Below are positions 1 through 6,827 of a stretch of 32,539 nucleotides of DNA, in pieces. This DNA comes from Anaerolineae bacterium clx_CAG2 (lineage in GTDB: Bacteria; Chloroflexota; Anaerolineae; JAAEKA01), in the NCBI GenBank assembly GCA_014155705.1, contig JAAEKA010000301.1, positions 1-32,539 of the forward strand, read 5' to 3'. A program made the position numbers and the translations under genes. The notes beneath the pieces were generated by a model. That model did no database searches and was not told the DNA's origin. It saw nothing but the letters and a program-made list of their open reading frames with translations. Numbering within the stretch: the first letter of the stretch is position 1; every line of letters starts with the position of its first letter.

Positions 1-119
1 TACCCGATTTGGCTCACTTTGGCTCGTTCTCTCCTGCCAAAAACGGCTCCAGACGAGCAGAAACCGCCTGTTACTGTTTTTTCCGAGTAGAAATGCACCG
101 ATATTGCGCAAAAATAAGG

Positions 120-190
120 TGACAGTGCTGCCCCACGCCAGGGCGAGTCTCGACGCGATGGACTAGCCGACCGGTCGAGCAGCACTGTCA
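120..190 (-). terminator. Long-loop inverted repeat downstream of the GDPD gene
   Basis: A perfect 12-bp inverted repeat (tgacagtgctgc at 120-131, gcagcactgtca at 179-190) encloses a 47-nt loop. It begins 13 nt after the stop of the minus-strand phosphodiesterase gene, so a transcription-end or mRNA-stabilising role is plausible. No T-run follows the stem on the minus strand, so it is not a canonical intrinsic terminator. The GCAGCACTG core recurs in the hairpin at 2707-2749. Nothing else recognisable was seen in positions 1-203. Confidence 0.45.
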
Positions 191-203
191 GTCCTCTCGT
201 CGC

Positions 204-1094
204 TCACCGTCCCAGCAGCTCCAGCAGGATGTCCGGCCGGTCGGTGATGATGCCGTCTACGCCCAGCTCGATCATGCGCTGCATGTCCTCTGCTTCGTTG
301 ATGGTCCAGACGTGGACGTCCATGCCGCGGCTGTGAGCGTCTTCTACGAAGCGCGACGTCAGGATGTGGATGCCGCTGCGGTATTCGGGCACCTGCACGG
401 CCTGCGCAGGCGGGCTGTAGCTGGCGGCGAGGCCCACGAAATGACGGGCAAAGAAGTTGATCACTTCGTTTTGGGAGGTTGATGTCGCAACTTCCGGGCA
501 GGCGGCGCGGAACGCGCTCATGGCATCCTCGTGAAACGAGGCCACCAGGATCTGGTCCTGCTTGCCGTGCTCACGTATAAGTTGACAGAAAGGCTCAACA
601 ACGGGTATGTTTTCCACCAGCTTGATCTCGATGTTCATCGGCATGTCGGGAAAGGCCTGGAACAATTCCTCCAGCGTCGCCACGGTGATGCCCTGGCCGC
701 GGAAGGGGAAGGTCTTGCCTTCGTCGTCGGTCCAGTAATAGCCCGCGTCCAGCGCCTTGACCTCCGCCAGAGTCATCTCCTCCAGCCGGCCTGTGCCGTT
801 GGTGGTGCGGTCCACCGTTTCGTCATGCATCAGCACCAGCACGCCGTCGGCCGTGACGTGCAGGTCCATTTCCAGCATATCTACGCCCAAGGCCGCGGCG
901 CGCTCGAAAGCATGCATCGTGTTGCTGGGCCACAGTTCCTCGCCGCCCTGGTGGGCAATCACCAGCGGCCGCGGCAGATCGCGCAGGCAGGCAGGGCAGG
1001 CATCAGCCGGCCGGGCCAGCACGACCATCAACAAGGCGATGGCAGCGATGACGCCGAAAACGGCGAGGACGACGATGAAGACCTTTTTGAGCAT
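204..1094 (-). CDS. Glycerophosphodiester phosphodiesterase family protein
   Basis: Predicted 296-residue GDPD-family enzyme that would hydrolyse glycerophosphodiesters to glycerol-3-phosphate and an alcohol. Residues 5-27 form one hydrophobic N-terminal helix, so the protein is a membrane-anchored extracytoplasmic enzyme or is exported. The catalytic TIM-barrel signatures are visible: AHQGG with His48 (the usual HRG reads HQG here), the metal-binding pair in LEMD (Glu75, Asp77), and HDET with His90. The C-terminal GVDGIITDRPD motif is typical of the family. The start is the ATG at 1094, preceded by GGAGGAATC; an upstream in-frame start would put 26 polar residues ahead of the membrane helix and is less likely. 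The gene appears to be monocistronic. Family assignment is firm; substrate is unknown. Confidence 0.9.
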   Translation of the reverse strand: MLKKVFIVVLAVFGVIAAIALLMVVLARPADACPACLRDLPRPLVIAHQGGEELWPSNTMHAFERAAALGVDMLEMDLHVTADGVLVLMHDETVDRTTNGTGRLEEMTLAEVKALDAGYYWTDDEGKTFPFRGQGITVATLEELFQAFPDMPMNIEIKLVENIPVVEPFCQLIREHGKQDQILVASFHEDAMSAFRAACPEVATSTSQNEVINFFARHFVGLAASYSPPAQAVQVPEYRSGIHILTSRFVEDAHSRGMDVHVWTINEAEDMQRMIELGVDGIITDRPDILLELLGR

Positions 1095-1233
1095 GGATTC
1101 CTCCGGTGTCGAAAAATGATAGGGGTGTATTTGAGTCTGATAGGGTATCGTCGGCGTTGGAGCACGACGCATTGGCGATCATACCACCCGTGCGGAGAAT
1201 CCGCAAAGCCCCTGTCGGCGGGTACAAAAAGAA

Positions 1234-1329
1234 CGCAAGGGACGATCAGGGACCTTGATCCCGTCACGCCCCTTGCGCCCACACAAGGAGGAACCCTCCC
1301 GCCTGACCGGTCAACCAGACAGGCGGGAG
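1234..1329 (-). terminator. Two hairpins downstream of the fasciclin gene
   Basis: Two inverted repeats lie just after the stop of the minus-strand fasciclin gene. One is a perfect 10-bp stem (ctcccgcctg at 1296-1305, caggcgggag at 1320-1329) with a 14-nt loop. The other is an 8-bp stem (cgcaaggg at 1234-1241, cccttgcg at 1270-1277) with a smaller GATCA/TGATC stem inside its loop. Neither has a U-run. They fill the gap to the phosphodiesterase gene and could end transcription or protect the mRNA 3' end. Confidence 0.5.
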
Positions 1330-1350
1330 AGGCATCACCACAAAAGGATG

Positions 1351-2487
1351 TTAGTTGGCAATGGTGAAGGTGACAATCTGCTCATCATAGTTGCTGTCGG
1401 CCTTGACCAGGCGCAGGCTGAAGGCATGCTCGCCGTTGGGCAGGTTGGTGGTGTCCAGGGAGAGCGTGGCCTCGCCGGCGTCCTCGCCAGAGGCGACCCA
1501 AATCTTGCCGCTGTCATCGCCGCCGGGCAGGACGAACAGGTCCCAGCGCACGTAGGGGCTGCCAGGGAAGTTGGCCGTTACGTCTACGGTGCCGCTGATG
1601 GTGGCGCCGTCAGCCGGGCTGAGCAGGCCGAAGGTAGCGGCCGGGGCCGGCGCAGGCGCTGCGGCAGCCGGAGCGTCGGCGGGCGGCAGGATCACGCTGT
1701 CGATCACGTGGATCACGCCATTGCTGGCTTCGATGTCAGTGGTCACGATGTTGGCATCGTTGATCTTGACCGCGCCGTCGGCGACGGTGAAGGTAACGGT
1801 AGCGCCCTGCGCGGTGGTGGCAGTCAGGCCATCGCTCACCTGGGCGGCCATGACCTTGCCAGGCACGACGTGGTAGAGCAGGATGTTGGCCAGCGCCTCA
1901 GGATCTTCCAGCAGGCCCTCGACGGTGCCGGCCGGCAGCTTGGCAAACGCCTCGTCAGTCGGGGCGAAGACGGTGAAAGGACCAGCGCCTTGCAGGGTCT
2001 CAACCAGACCGGCGGCCTGCACGGCAGCAACCAGCGTCTCGAAGGAGCCAGCCGCAATCGCGGTCTCGACGATGTCAGGACCAGCGACCGGGGTCGTCGC
2101 AGCCGGCGCGCCGGCGTTGGCGATGGTGAAGTTGACGATCTGCTCGTCGTAGTTGCTGTCGGCCTTCACCAGGCGCAGGCTGAAGGCATGATCGCCGTCA
2201 GGGTACTTCGTGGTGTCGAGCGAGAGGGTCGCCTCGCCGGCATCGCTGCCCGTGGCAACCCAAATCTTACCGCTGTCATCGCCGCCAGGCAGGATGAACA
2301 GATCCCAGCGGGTGTAGGGGGCGCCGGGGAATACGGCCGTCACATCGACGGTGCCGCTGAGAGTAGCGCCGTCAGCCGGGCTGACGAGGCCGGTTTGCTC
2401 CTGGGCGCCGGCTGCAACCGGCAAGACCAAGGCCACGATGAGGAGGGTCAGTACGAAGGTGCGGAACCATTGACTCTTGGAAGACAT
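1351..2487 (-). CDS. Secreted fasciclin (FAS1) protein flanked by two Ig-like repeats
   Basis: Predicted 378-residue secreted protein. Residues 1-28 are a Sec signal peptide (basic N-region, long Leu/Val core, AAGA cleavage site). A sandwich follows: an Ig-like repeat beginning [18 protein letters not shown], a FAS1 domain ([17 protein letters not shown] near its start, [24 protein letters not shown] at its end), then a second Ig-like repeat that is a close copy of the first ([36 protein letters not shown]). An Ala/Pro linker precedes the second repeat. FAS1 domains act in adhesion; no catalytic site is expected. The start is the ATG at 2487, preceded by AAGGAGAAG; the longer reading frame would add 22 polar residues before the signal peptide. 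The gene stands alone, with its own AT-rich leader. Binding partner unknown. Confidence 0.88.
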   Translation of the reverse strand: MSSKSQWFRTFVLTLLIVALVLPVAAGAQEQTGLVSPADGATLSGTVDVTAVFPGAPYTRWDLFILPGGDDSGKIWVATGSDAGEATLSLDTTKYPDGDHAFSLRLVKADSNYDEQIVNFTIANAGAPAATTPVAGPDIVETAIAAGSFETLVAAVQAAGLVETLQGAGPFTVFAPTDEAFAKLPAGTVEGLLEDPEALANILLYHVVPGKVMAAQVSDGLTATTAQGATVTFTVADGAVKINDANIVTTDIEASNGVIHVIDSVILPPADAPAAAAPAPAPAATFGLLSPADGATISGTVDVTANFPGSPYVRWDLFVLPGGDDSGKIWVASGEDAGEATLSLDTTNLPNGEHAFSLRLVKADSNYDEQIVTFTIAN

Positions 2488-2530
2488 TTTGCTTCTCCTT
2501 TTGTTGTTGGTGCTACTGATGGATTGAGAT

Positions 2531-2590
2531 GCGGCAGACTGCCGCGTTGACAATATAATGTATACTTTATTTATAGGTTTTGTTCAGTAA
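2531..2590 (-). promoter_or_regulatory. AT-rich leader and 15-bp palindrome upstream of the fasciclin gene
   Basis: About 60-100 bp before the fasciclin start the sequence turns sharply AT-rich (2548-2590), with several TATAAA/TATACA-like hexamers on the minus strand, as expected for a promoter. Exact -35 and -10 boxes cannot be fixed by eye. At 2531-2545 lies gcggcagactgccgc, a perfect 7-bp inverted repeat around one base. It would be an operator or a short 5'-UTR hairpin. Confidence 0.35.
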
Positions 2591-2706
2591 ATTTTCACCC
2601 ATTCAGCCATTATCTGCTCACGGATTTCAGGGATGAACTCGGGGCCTGAGACTTCGCAAGTCGTTCGCTTGAGCACCGTGACGGCTTCCGAAGTCTGGTC
2701 GATAGC

Positions 2707-2749
2707 AAAAAGCAGCACTGCCAGCGTTGTGCTGGACAGTGCTGCTTTT
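2707..2749 (-). terminator. Bidirectional intrinsic terminator after glnA
   Basis: A strong hairpin: left arm aaagcagcactg plus ccagc, loop gttgt, right arm gctgg plus cagtgctgcttt, with a single bulged A. A-runs and T-runs flank it, so it ends in TTTT on either strand. It lies about 80 nt after the glnA stop and before the fasciclin promoter region. It is therefore probably the glnA terminator and insulates the two genes. Confidence 0.75.
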
Positions 2750-2831
2750 GATGGTCAACTCTGTCGATGATCGGGGCGGGAACTGCACGGGGAGCGAATC
2801 CTGCCAGCGCTGTACACTTCACGCCCTGTCT

Positions 2832-4184
2832 TTAGTAGATGCTCAGGTAGCGATCCAGTTCCCACTGGCTGACGGCAATGCGGTACTCATCCCATTCCTG
2901 AGTCTTAGCCTCGATGTAGCGCTCGAAGATGTGATCGCCCAGCGCCTCGCGCATCAAGGGGTTAGTCTTGAGCGCGTCTACAGCCTCCCCCAGGCTGCCG
3001 GGCATGGTCTGCAAGGCGCGGCGCTGCGTCTCGTCCACGTGATACAGATCCTGCTCGGCCGGCGCCGGCGGCGTCATCCCCTGGACAATGCCGTCCAGCC
3101 CCGCGTGGAGCATAACGGCGAAGGCAAGGTAGGGGTTGGCGCTGGGATCAGGGCAGCGCAACTCGACGCGCGTCGACTGCGGCTGCAAGGGGCGCACGCG
3201 CGGGATGCGGATCAGCGCCGAACGGTTCATGCGCGCCCAGGAGATGTAGACCGGCGCTTCGTAGCCCGGCACCAGTCTCTTGTAGGAATTGACCAGCGGC
3301 GCGATGACGGCTGAGAAGCTGCGGGCATGGACCAGCTGGCCGGCCACATACTGCACAGCCAGCTTGCTCAGTCCAAACGTGCCGTCGCCGGTGGTATCCA
3401 CGAAAGCATTCTTGCCACTATCTTTGTGAGTCAGGCTCTGGTGGACGTGCATGCCTGAGCCGTTGATGCCTGCGATCGGCTTGGGCATGAAGGTGCAGTA
3501 GAGGCCGTTGAGTTGGGCAATCGCCTTGAGGGTGGTGCGCAGGGTCACTGCGCTGTCGGCCGTGCGCAGCGCGTCGCCGTACTTGAAGTCGATCTCGTGC
3601 TGACCGGGCGCCACCTCGTGGTGGGCTGCCTCGACGGTGATGCCGAACTGTTGCAGGGCGCTGACCATCTGACGGCGCACGCTGTGAGCCAGGTCGGTGC
3701 TGACGTCGAAGTAGCCCGCCTCATCGTGCAGCGAGAGCGGCGAAAGCTTGCCGTCGGGACCGGGCCGGAACAGGAAGAACTCCAGTTCAGGGCCGGTGTT
3801 GAAGCCGTAGCCCATCTCTGCGGCCTTGGCCAGGGCGCGTTTGAGCGCGTAGCGAGGGTCGCCGGGGAAAGGCTCGCCTTCCGGCGTGTATACGTCGCAG
3901 ATCACCCGCGCCGCCACCAGTTCCTCGTGTCCCCACGGAATCACGGCGAAGGTATCCAGGTCGGGCACCAGATACATGTCACTCTCGGCGATACGAGCGA
4001 AGCCCTCAATGGAAGAGCCGTCGAACCAGATACCGTGGTCCACAGCCGTGCCCCAGTGCTCCACCGGGATGCTGATCTGCTTGACGATGCCTGCGATATC
4101 GGTGAATTGCAGGTTGATGAAGCGCACGTTCTCGCGTGCGATCAACTCGGCGACGCGCTCGATGGCTGCTTTGTCAGTGGTCAT
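2832..4184 (-). CDS. glnA: Glutamine synthetase type I (GSI-alpha)
   Basis: 450-residue cytoplasmic glutamine synthetase, which joins ammonia to glutamate using ATP. The full set of family signatures is visible in order: WFDGSSIEGF near the N-terminus, the glutamate/metal motif ELEFFLF, EVAPGQHEIDF, the ATP-binding NGSGMHVHQSL, NSYKRLVPGYEAP, and RVELRCPDPSANPYL. The length matches the short GSI-alpha class of Bacillus type, and no adenylylation-loop extension is seen, so feedback or transcription-level control is more likely than adenylylation. The start is the ATG at 4182-4184, preceded by AGGAGAACA. A hairpin with a T-run and a palindrome lies in the leader (4210-4256), and a strong terminator follows the gene. 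No other nitrogen gene is adjacent. Confidence 0.97.
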   Translation of the reverse strand: MTTDKAAIERVAELIARENVRFINLQFTDIAGIVKQISIPVEHWGTAVDHGIWFDGSSIEGFARIAESDMYLVPDLDTFAVIPWGHEELVAARVICDVYTPEGEPFPGDPRYALKRALAKAAEMGYGFNTGPELEFFLFRPGPDGKLSPLSLHDEAGYFDVSTDLAHSVRRQMVSALQQFGITVEAAHHEVAPGQHEIDFKYGDALRTADSAVTLRTTLKAIAQLNGLYCTFMPKPIAGINGSGMHVHQSLTHKDSGKNAFVDTTGDGTFGLSKLAVQYVAGQLVHARSFSAVIAPLVNSYKRLVPGYEAPVYISWARMNRSALIRIPRVRPLQPQSTRVELRCPDPSANPYLAFAVMLHAGLDGIVQGMTPPAPAEQDLYHVDETQRRALQTMPGSLGEAVDALKTNPLMREALGDHIFERYIEAKTQEWDEYRIAVSQWELDRYLSIY

Positions 4185-4202
4185 AGTGTGTGTTCTCCTG
4201 AT

Positions 4203-4256
4203 AAAAAATACCGGTGTAACGTGACGCCTGTAGGGCGGCAGTTACACCGGTGTAAC
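4203..4256 (-). promoter_or_regulatory. glnA leader: palindrome overlapping a terminator-like hairpin
   Basis: gttacaccggtgtaac (4241-4256) is a perfect 16-bp palindrome. Its half gttacaccggt (4241-4251) also pairs perfectly with accggtgtaac (4210-4220), forming an 11-bp stem with a 20-nt loop. On the minus strand that stem is followed at once by ATTTTTTAT, then the glnA ribosome-binding site. This is either the terminator of the upstream acidic-protein gene or an attenuator of glnA; the palindrome could be a protein-binding site. The spacing GTTAC-n6-GTAAC resembles half-sites of actinobacterial GlnR, which is only a resemblance. Confidence 0.6.
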
Positions 4257-4286
4257 TCGATTGCCTAAAGGGCTGCTGCGCTGAGA

Positions 4287-4757
4287 TCAGTCCTCAGGCA
4301 GTTCATCCCATTCGCTGATCGACCAGGCACCCACAGCGATGATCAGTGTAGGCTGCTCATCGACGCCGAAGACCAGCGCCAATGCGCCGTCCTCGGTCTG
4401 GGCCACCTCGCTCAGTTCGCTTTCACTGTCAGCGAGATCGACCAACGCCTTCTCCAGCGCAGCCACGCCCACCAGCGGCTCCTGGCTGTTGGCCGCGAAC
4501 AGACTGGCGCCGTACAGCTCCAGCAGCGTATTGTCGTCCAGGTAGAGGTCCAGGTCGATTACCACACGCATTTCGGGTGCGGGCGGCTCATCTTCCATCT
4601 CATCGGCCAGTGAGCTGTCCCAGAAAGCCAGACCTACTACCACCGCGCCCTCAGAGACAGCCAACTCTTCGTAGGCTTCATCAGTCAACTCGGTGTGCAG
4701 GATCTCGTCGGACAGATCGTCCATCAACTCTTCGGTGCCGTTAGGGCTATCGATCAT
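4287..4757 (-). CDS. Acidic protein of unknown function
   Basis: 156-residue, strongly acidic protein that I do not recognise. The first 30 residues are rich in Asp/Glu (DDLSDEILHTELTDEAYEEL). The middle and end alternate hydrophobic strands (AVVVGLAFW, MRVVIDLDLYL, ALALVFGV, TLIIAVGAW) with acidic turns, suggesting a small alpha/beta domain. No signal peptide, membrane helix or Cys cluster is present. The start is the ATG at 4755-4757, with GGAG about 8 nt upstream. It lies between the M23 peptidase and glnA on the same strand, with hairpins on both sides, so it is probably its own transcription unit. Coding is supported by a clean start, codon structure and the flanking signals; function is unknown. 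Confidence 0.7.
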   Translation of the reverse strand: MIDSPNGTEELMDDLSDEILHTELTDEAYEELAVSEGAVVVGLAFWDSSLADEMEDEPPAPEMRVVIDLDLYLDDNTLLELYGASLFAANSQEPLVGVAALEKALVDLADSESELSEVAQTEDGALALVFGVDEQPTLIIAVGAWSISEWDELPED

Positions 4758-4790
4758 GGTCTTTTTCTCCTAGTCTTTGGTTATCGTAGG

Positions 4791-4834
4791 CACGTTATCA
4801 ACGTGACTTTTCTGGCTGTCACGTTGATAACGTG
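4791..4834. terminator. 17-bp perfect hairpin with palindromic arms
   Basis: cacgttatcaacgtgac (4791-4807) and its perfect reverse complement (4818-4834) are separated by 10 nt. Each arm is itself near-palindromic (CACGTT-ATC-AACGTG). The element begins just past the stop of the minus-strand M23 gene and is 34 nt upstream of the acidic-protein start. It may be a terminator without a U-run, or a double operator. Confidence 0.55.
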
Positions 4835-4836
4835 GT

Positions 4837-5877
4837 CTATGCCTTGGATGTCGCTGGGCTGATGATCATGCGCGAGGGGATCGTGGCTCGCTCGACCCGG
4901 TCGCCCACAGACAGAAAGTCGCTGAACAGCACGGGCAGGCCGCGGTCCACGAACAGATTGGGGCCATCCTGGAAGTGGTAGTGCAGGTGCGGGCCGGGCG
5001 AGTGGCCGGAGTTGCCCACAGCCGCCACGGGCTGGCCTTTCCTGACCATCTGGCCGGCCTGGACCTGCACACTGCCTGCTTGCAGGTGGGCCAGGTAGCT
5101 GAACTCGCCATAGCCATGGCCGATGACAACCACGTTGCCGGCCATGCGCGCGGCCTGGCCGGCCAGTTGTTCGGCGTCCGGGGGTTGGCCGGGCGGTTGG
5201 TCGGGCATGTCGTCGCGCGCCAAGACAACCTTGCCGCCAGCCGGTGCTACCACCGGCTGGCCAAAACAAAAATGGTCCTCGTTACGCAGTCCGCTGCCCT
5301 CAAAGGTCTGGCCGTTCTGTCCCAACCGCACGAAGTCGTAGGCGAAAGGCCAGCTTACCGGGTCCGCCTTGTGCATCGACGACCAGTCATTGCCGGTGAT
5401 GGCCCACCAGGCGCCGTCCTTCATAGGCAGGCGCAGCTTGGCCCGCTGCTGGTGATAAACCAGCGGAAGCTCCAGCACGGCTGTCACTGCGGCCTGGGTT
5501 TCGTAGTCGTAGCCGGCCACGCTGACCCGCACGTGACTCAGGGGAATCGCGCCCTGCTCCAGAAAGTAGCAACGGGGGATGATCAGCCCCATGCCAGGCG
5601 CAACGCCATATTGTCCCAGAGTCAGCTCGTGCATCGCGGCCTGGCCCAGCCGTTGACGCACCAAAACCACATGGTCGTGCTGGTCATAGACGCGCCACAC
5701 CACGTCGGTCAGCACCACCGGACGGGTCGCCGTGAGGCCGAGATCGAAGACAAACTCCTGCACCGGCCCCAGGCCAGGGTGGGGCAGGCGGTCGTATAGC
5801 CCGACGTAGACCTGCGCAGGCCGCGCTTCCAGTCGCAGTTCAGCTTCCGTCAAGGTCCTGCTCCGGCTTGGGCGCAA
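4837..5877 (-). CDS. M23 family metallopeptidase (LytM/lysostaphin type)
   Basis: Up to 346 residues. The C-terminal half is an M23 peptidase domain, a zinc endopeptidase fold that usually cuts peptidoglycan cross-bridges. Visible signatures are FAYDF carrying the metal-ligand Asp, FGQPVVAPAGGKVV, NVVVIGHGYGEFSYLAHL and the HxH motif in GPHLHYHFQDG. The His that normally sits four residues before the Asp (HxxxD) is not in its usual place; this also occurs in the subfamily with an AYDF/AIDF motif. The N-terminal half is a beta-rich region I cannot name. No clear signal peptide is seen, which is odd for a cell-wall enzyme. The first available start is a TTG at 5877, overlapping the upstream gene by 38 nt; a second TTG at 5853 would overlap by 14 nt. 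Either implies translational coupling. Confidence 0.82.
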   Translation of the reverse strand: MRPSRSRTLTEAELRLEARPAQVYVGLYDRLPHPGLGPVQEFVFDLGLTATRPVVLTDVVWRVYDQHDHVVLVRQRLGQAAMHELTLGQYGVAPGMGLIIPRCYFLEQGAIPLSHVRVSVAGYDYETQAAVTAVLELPLVYHQQRAKLRLPMKDGAWWAITGNDWSSMHKADPVSWPFAYDFVRLGQNGQTFEGSGLRNEDHFCFGQPVVAPAGGKVVLARDDMPDQPPGQPPDAEQLAGQAARMAGNVVVIGHGYGEFSYLAHLQAGSVQVQAGQMVRKGQPVAAVGNSGHSPGPHLHYHFQDGPNLFVDRGLPVLFSDFLSVGDRVERATIPSRMIISPATSKA

Positions 5878-6571
5878 AGTCCTGGTTGAAGCGCAGCAGG
5901 ACCGTCCGCATCTCCTGGCAGATCTCCAGAAAGGCCCCGCGCAGCAGGATATGGTCGCTCAGTTCCTCGTCCAGGACCCAGACATGCCCGGCCTTGATGC
6001 TGGAAAGCCGCAGCTCGTCGCCGCTGAACAGCGCCTTGGCCTCAACGCCAACGATATTGTCGTGCTCGACGATGTCGGTGAAGAGCTGACGGATGCGGCG
6101 GGCTGTGCGCTCGACCCCCTCGTCGCTGTCCAGGCGGCGCACAAACTCGAAGGGCAGCAAGTACTCGACTTCCAACTCGGTGAACAGGCTGGCAGGCTGG
6201 CTGCGATGGCGGCACGGCACGTTCTCAGCGTGATACATGTCGCAGATTACCTCGTCGCCGTACAGGCTGAGCGCAGTATACTCGGCCGGCCAGTAGAAGC
6301 GCATCTCCGCCCACAGATCGACAGGGTGGTGCCACTCCTGAGGCACGCAGGACGCGCTGAAGCGCCGTTCCAGTGTGGTGGTGTCCAGGGTGCTGGCGGC
6401 CTCGAATAGCCGCAGCCCGGCCTCGCTGGCTGCGCTGATCAGCGCACCGACCACCATCTCGAAACCGACGTAACCCGAGTTGAGCGGCTGGTAGCGCGAC
6501 TCCTCACCAGGAAAGTCATCCGGGAAGATGTCGTCGAAGTGTTTGCGTTTGGGCGAGCCGTTGGTGGACAT
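5840..6571 (-). CDS. Conserved-looking protein of unknown function
   Basis: 243-residue soluble protein not matched to a family I know. It has an acidic, Phe/Asp-rich N-terminus (FDDIFPDDFPGEE) and otherwise mixed helices and strands, with no signal peptide or membrane segment. Cys and His occur in CDMYHAENVPCRHR (about residue 110-125), which could bind metal but is not a recognised motif. The start is the ATG at 6569-6571, preceded by GGAGAGTAAGG. Its 3' end overlaps the M23 peptidase gene, so the two are probably co-translated and may share a task at the cell envelope; that link rests only on gene order. Confidence 0.7.
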   Translation of the reverse strand: MSTNGSPKRKHFDDIFPDDFPGEESRYQPLNSGYVGFEMVVGALISAASEAGLRLFEAASTLDTTTLERRFSASCVPQEWHHPVDLWAEMRFYWPAEYTALSLYGDEVICDMYHAENVPCRHRSQPASLFTELEVEYLLPFEFVRRLDSDEGVERTARRIRQLFTDIVEHDNIVGVEAKALFSGDELRLSSIKAGHVWVLDEELSDHILLRGAFLEICQEMRTVLLRFNQDFAPKPEQDLDGS

Positions 6572-6680
6572 CCCTTACTCTCCATGCGAATGTGCCCGGC
6601 CAAACCAGCCGGGCGCAACGCCATAATAGCATACAGTCTGGGTCCAAGCAACTTTGTCACGCCGTCATCCAGCGCCGGCG

Positions 6681-6765
6681 CACCGCTCGGGCCGGTCTCC
6701 CGAACGATCCCGTCGGCGCACCCGCACACCGCTCAGGCCGGTCTCCCGACCGAGCCCGTCGGCGC
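6681..6765. repeat. Two 39-nt direct repeats, period 46
   Basis: The segment at 6681-6719 recurs at 6727-6765 with three mismatches by eye. Each copy contains a small GGTCTCCCGACC-type stem (exact in the second copy) and ends CCCGTCGGCGC. The pair lies in the roughly 250-nt gap between the ABC exporter stop and the unknown gene at 5840-6571. It could serve as a transcription-end structure or be a decayed dispersed element. No promoter could be picked out in the rest of the gap. Confidence 0.55.
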
Positions 6766-6827
6766 GATTTTTGACACTGTCGTGCCCCCAGTCAGGAAAC
6801 CACTCACTGCCAGAACACGAGCCACAA

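Noticed and set aside
1255-2550. 431-codon plus-strand open frame opposite the fasciclin gene
   Set aside because: Antisense to a clear secreted protein; composition is low-complexity and no start signal or family is visible.
2610-2822. 70-codon minus-strand frame between fasciclin and glnA
   Set aside because: It spans the strong terminator hairpin and has no ribosome-binding site or family resemblance.
4781-5269. 162-codon minus-strand frame overlapping the M23 gene
   Set aside because: Arg/Pro/Gly-rich out-of-frame reading of the peptidase gene.
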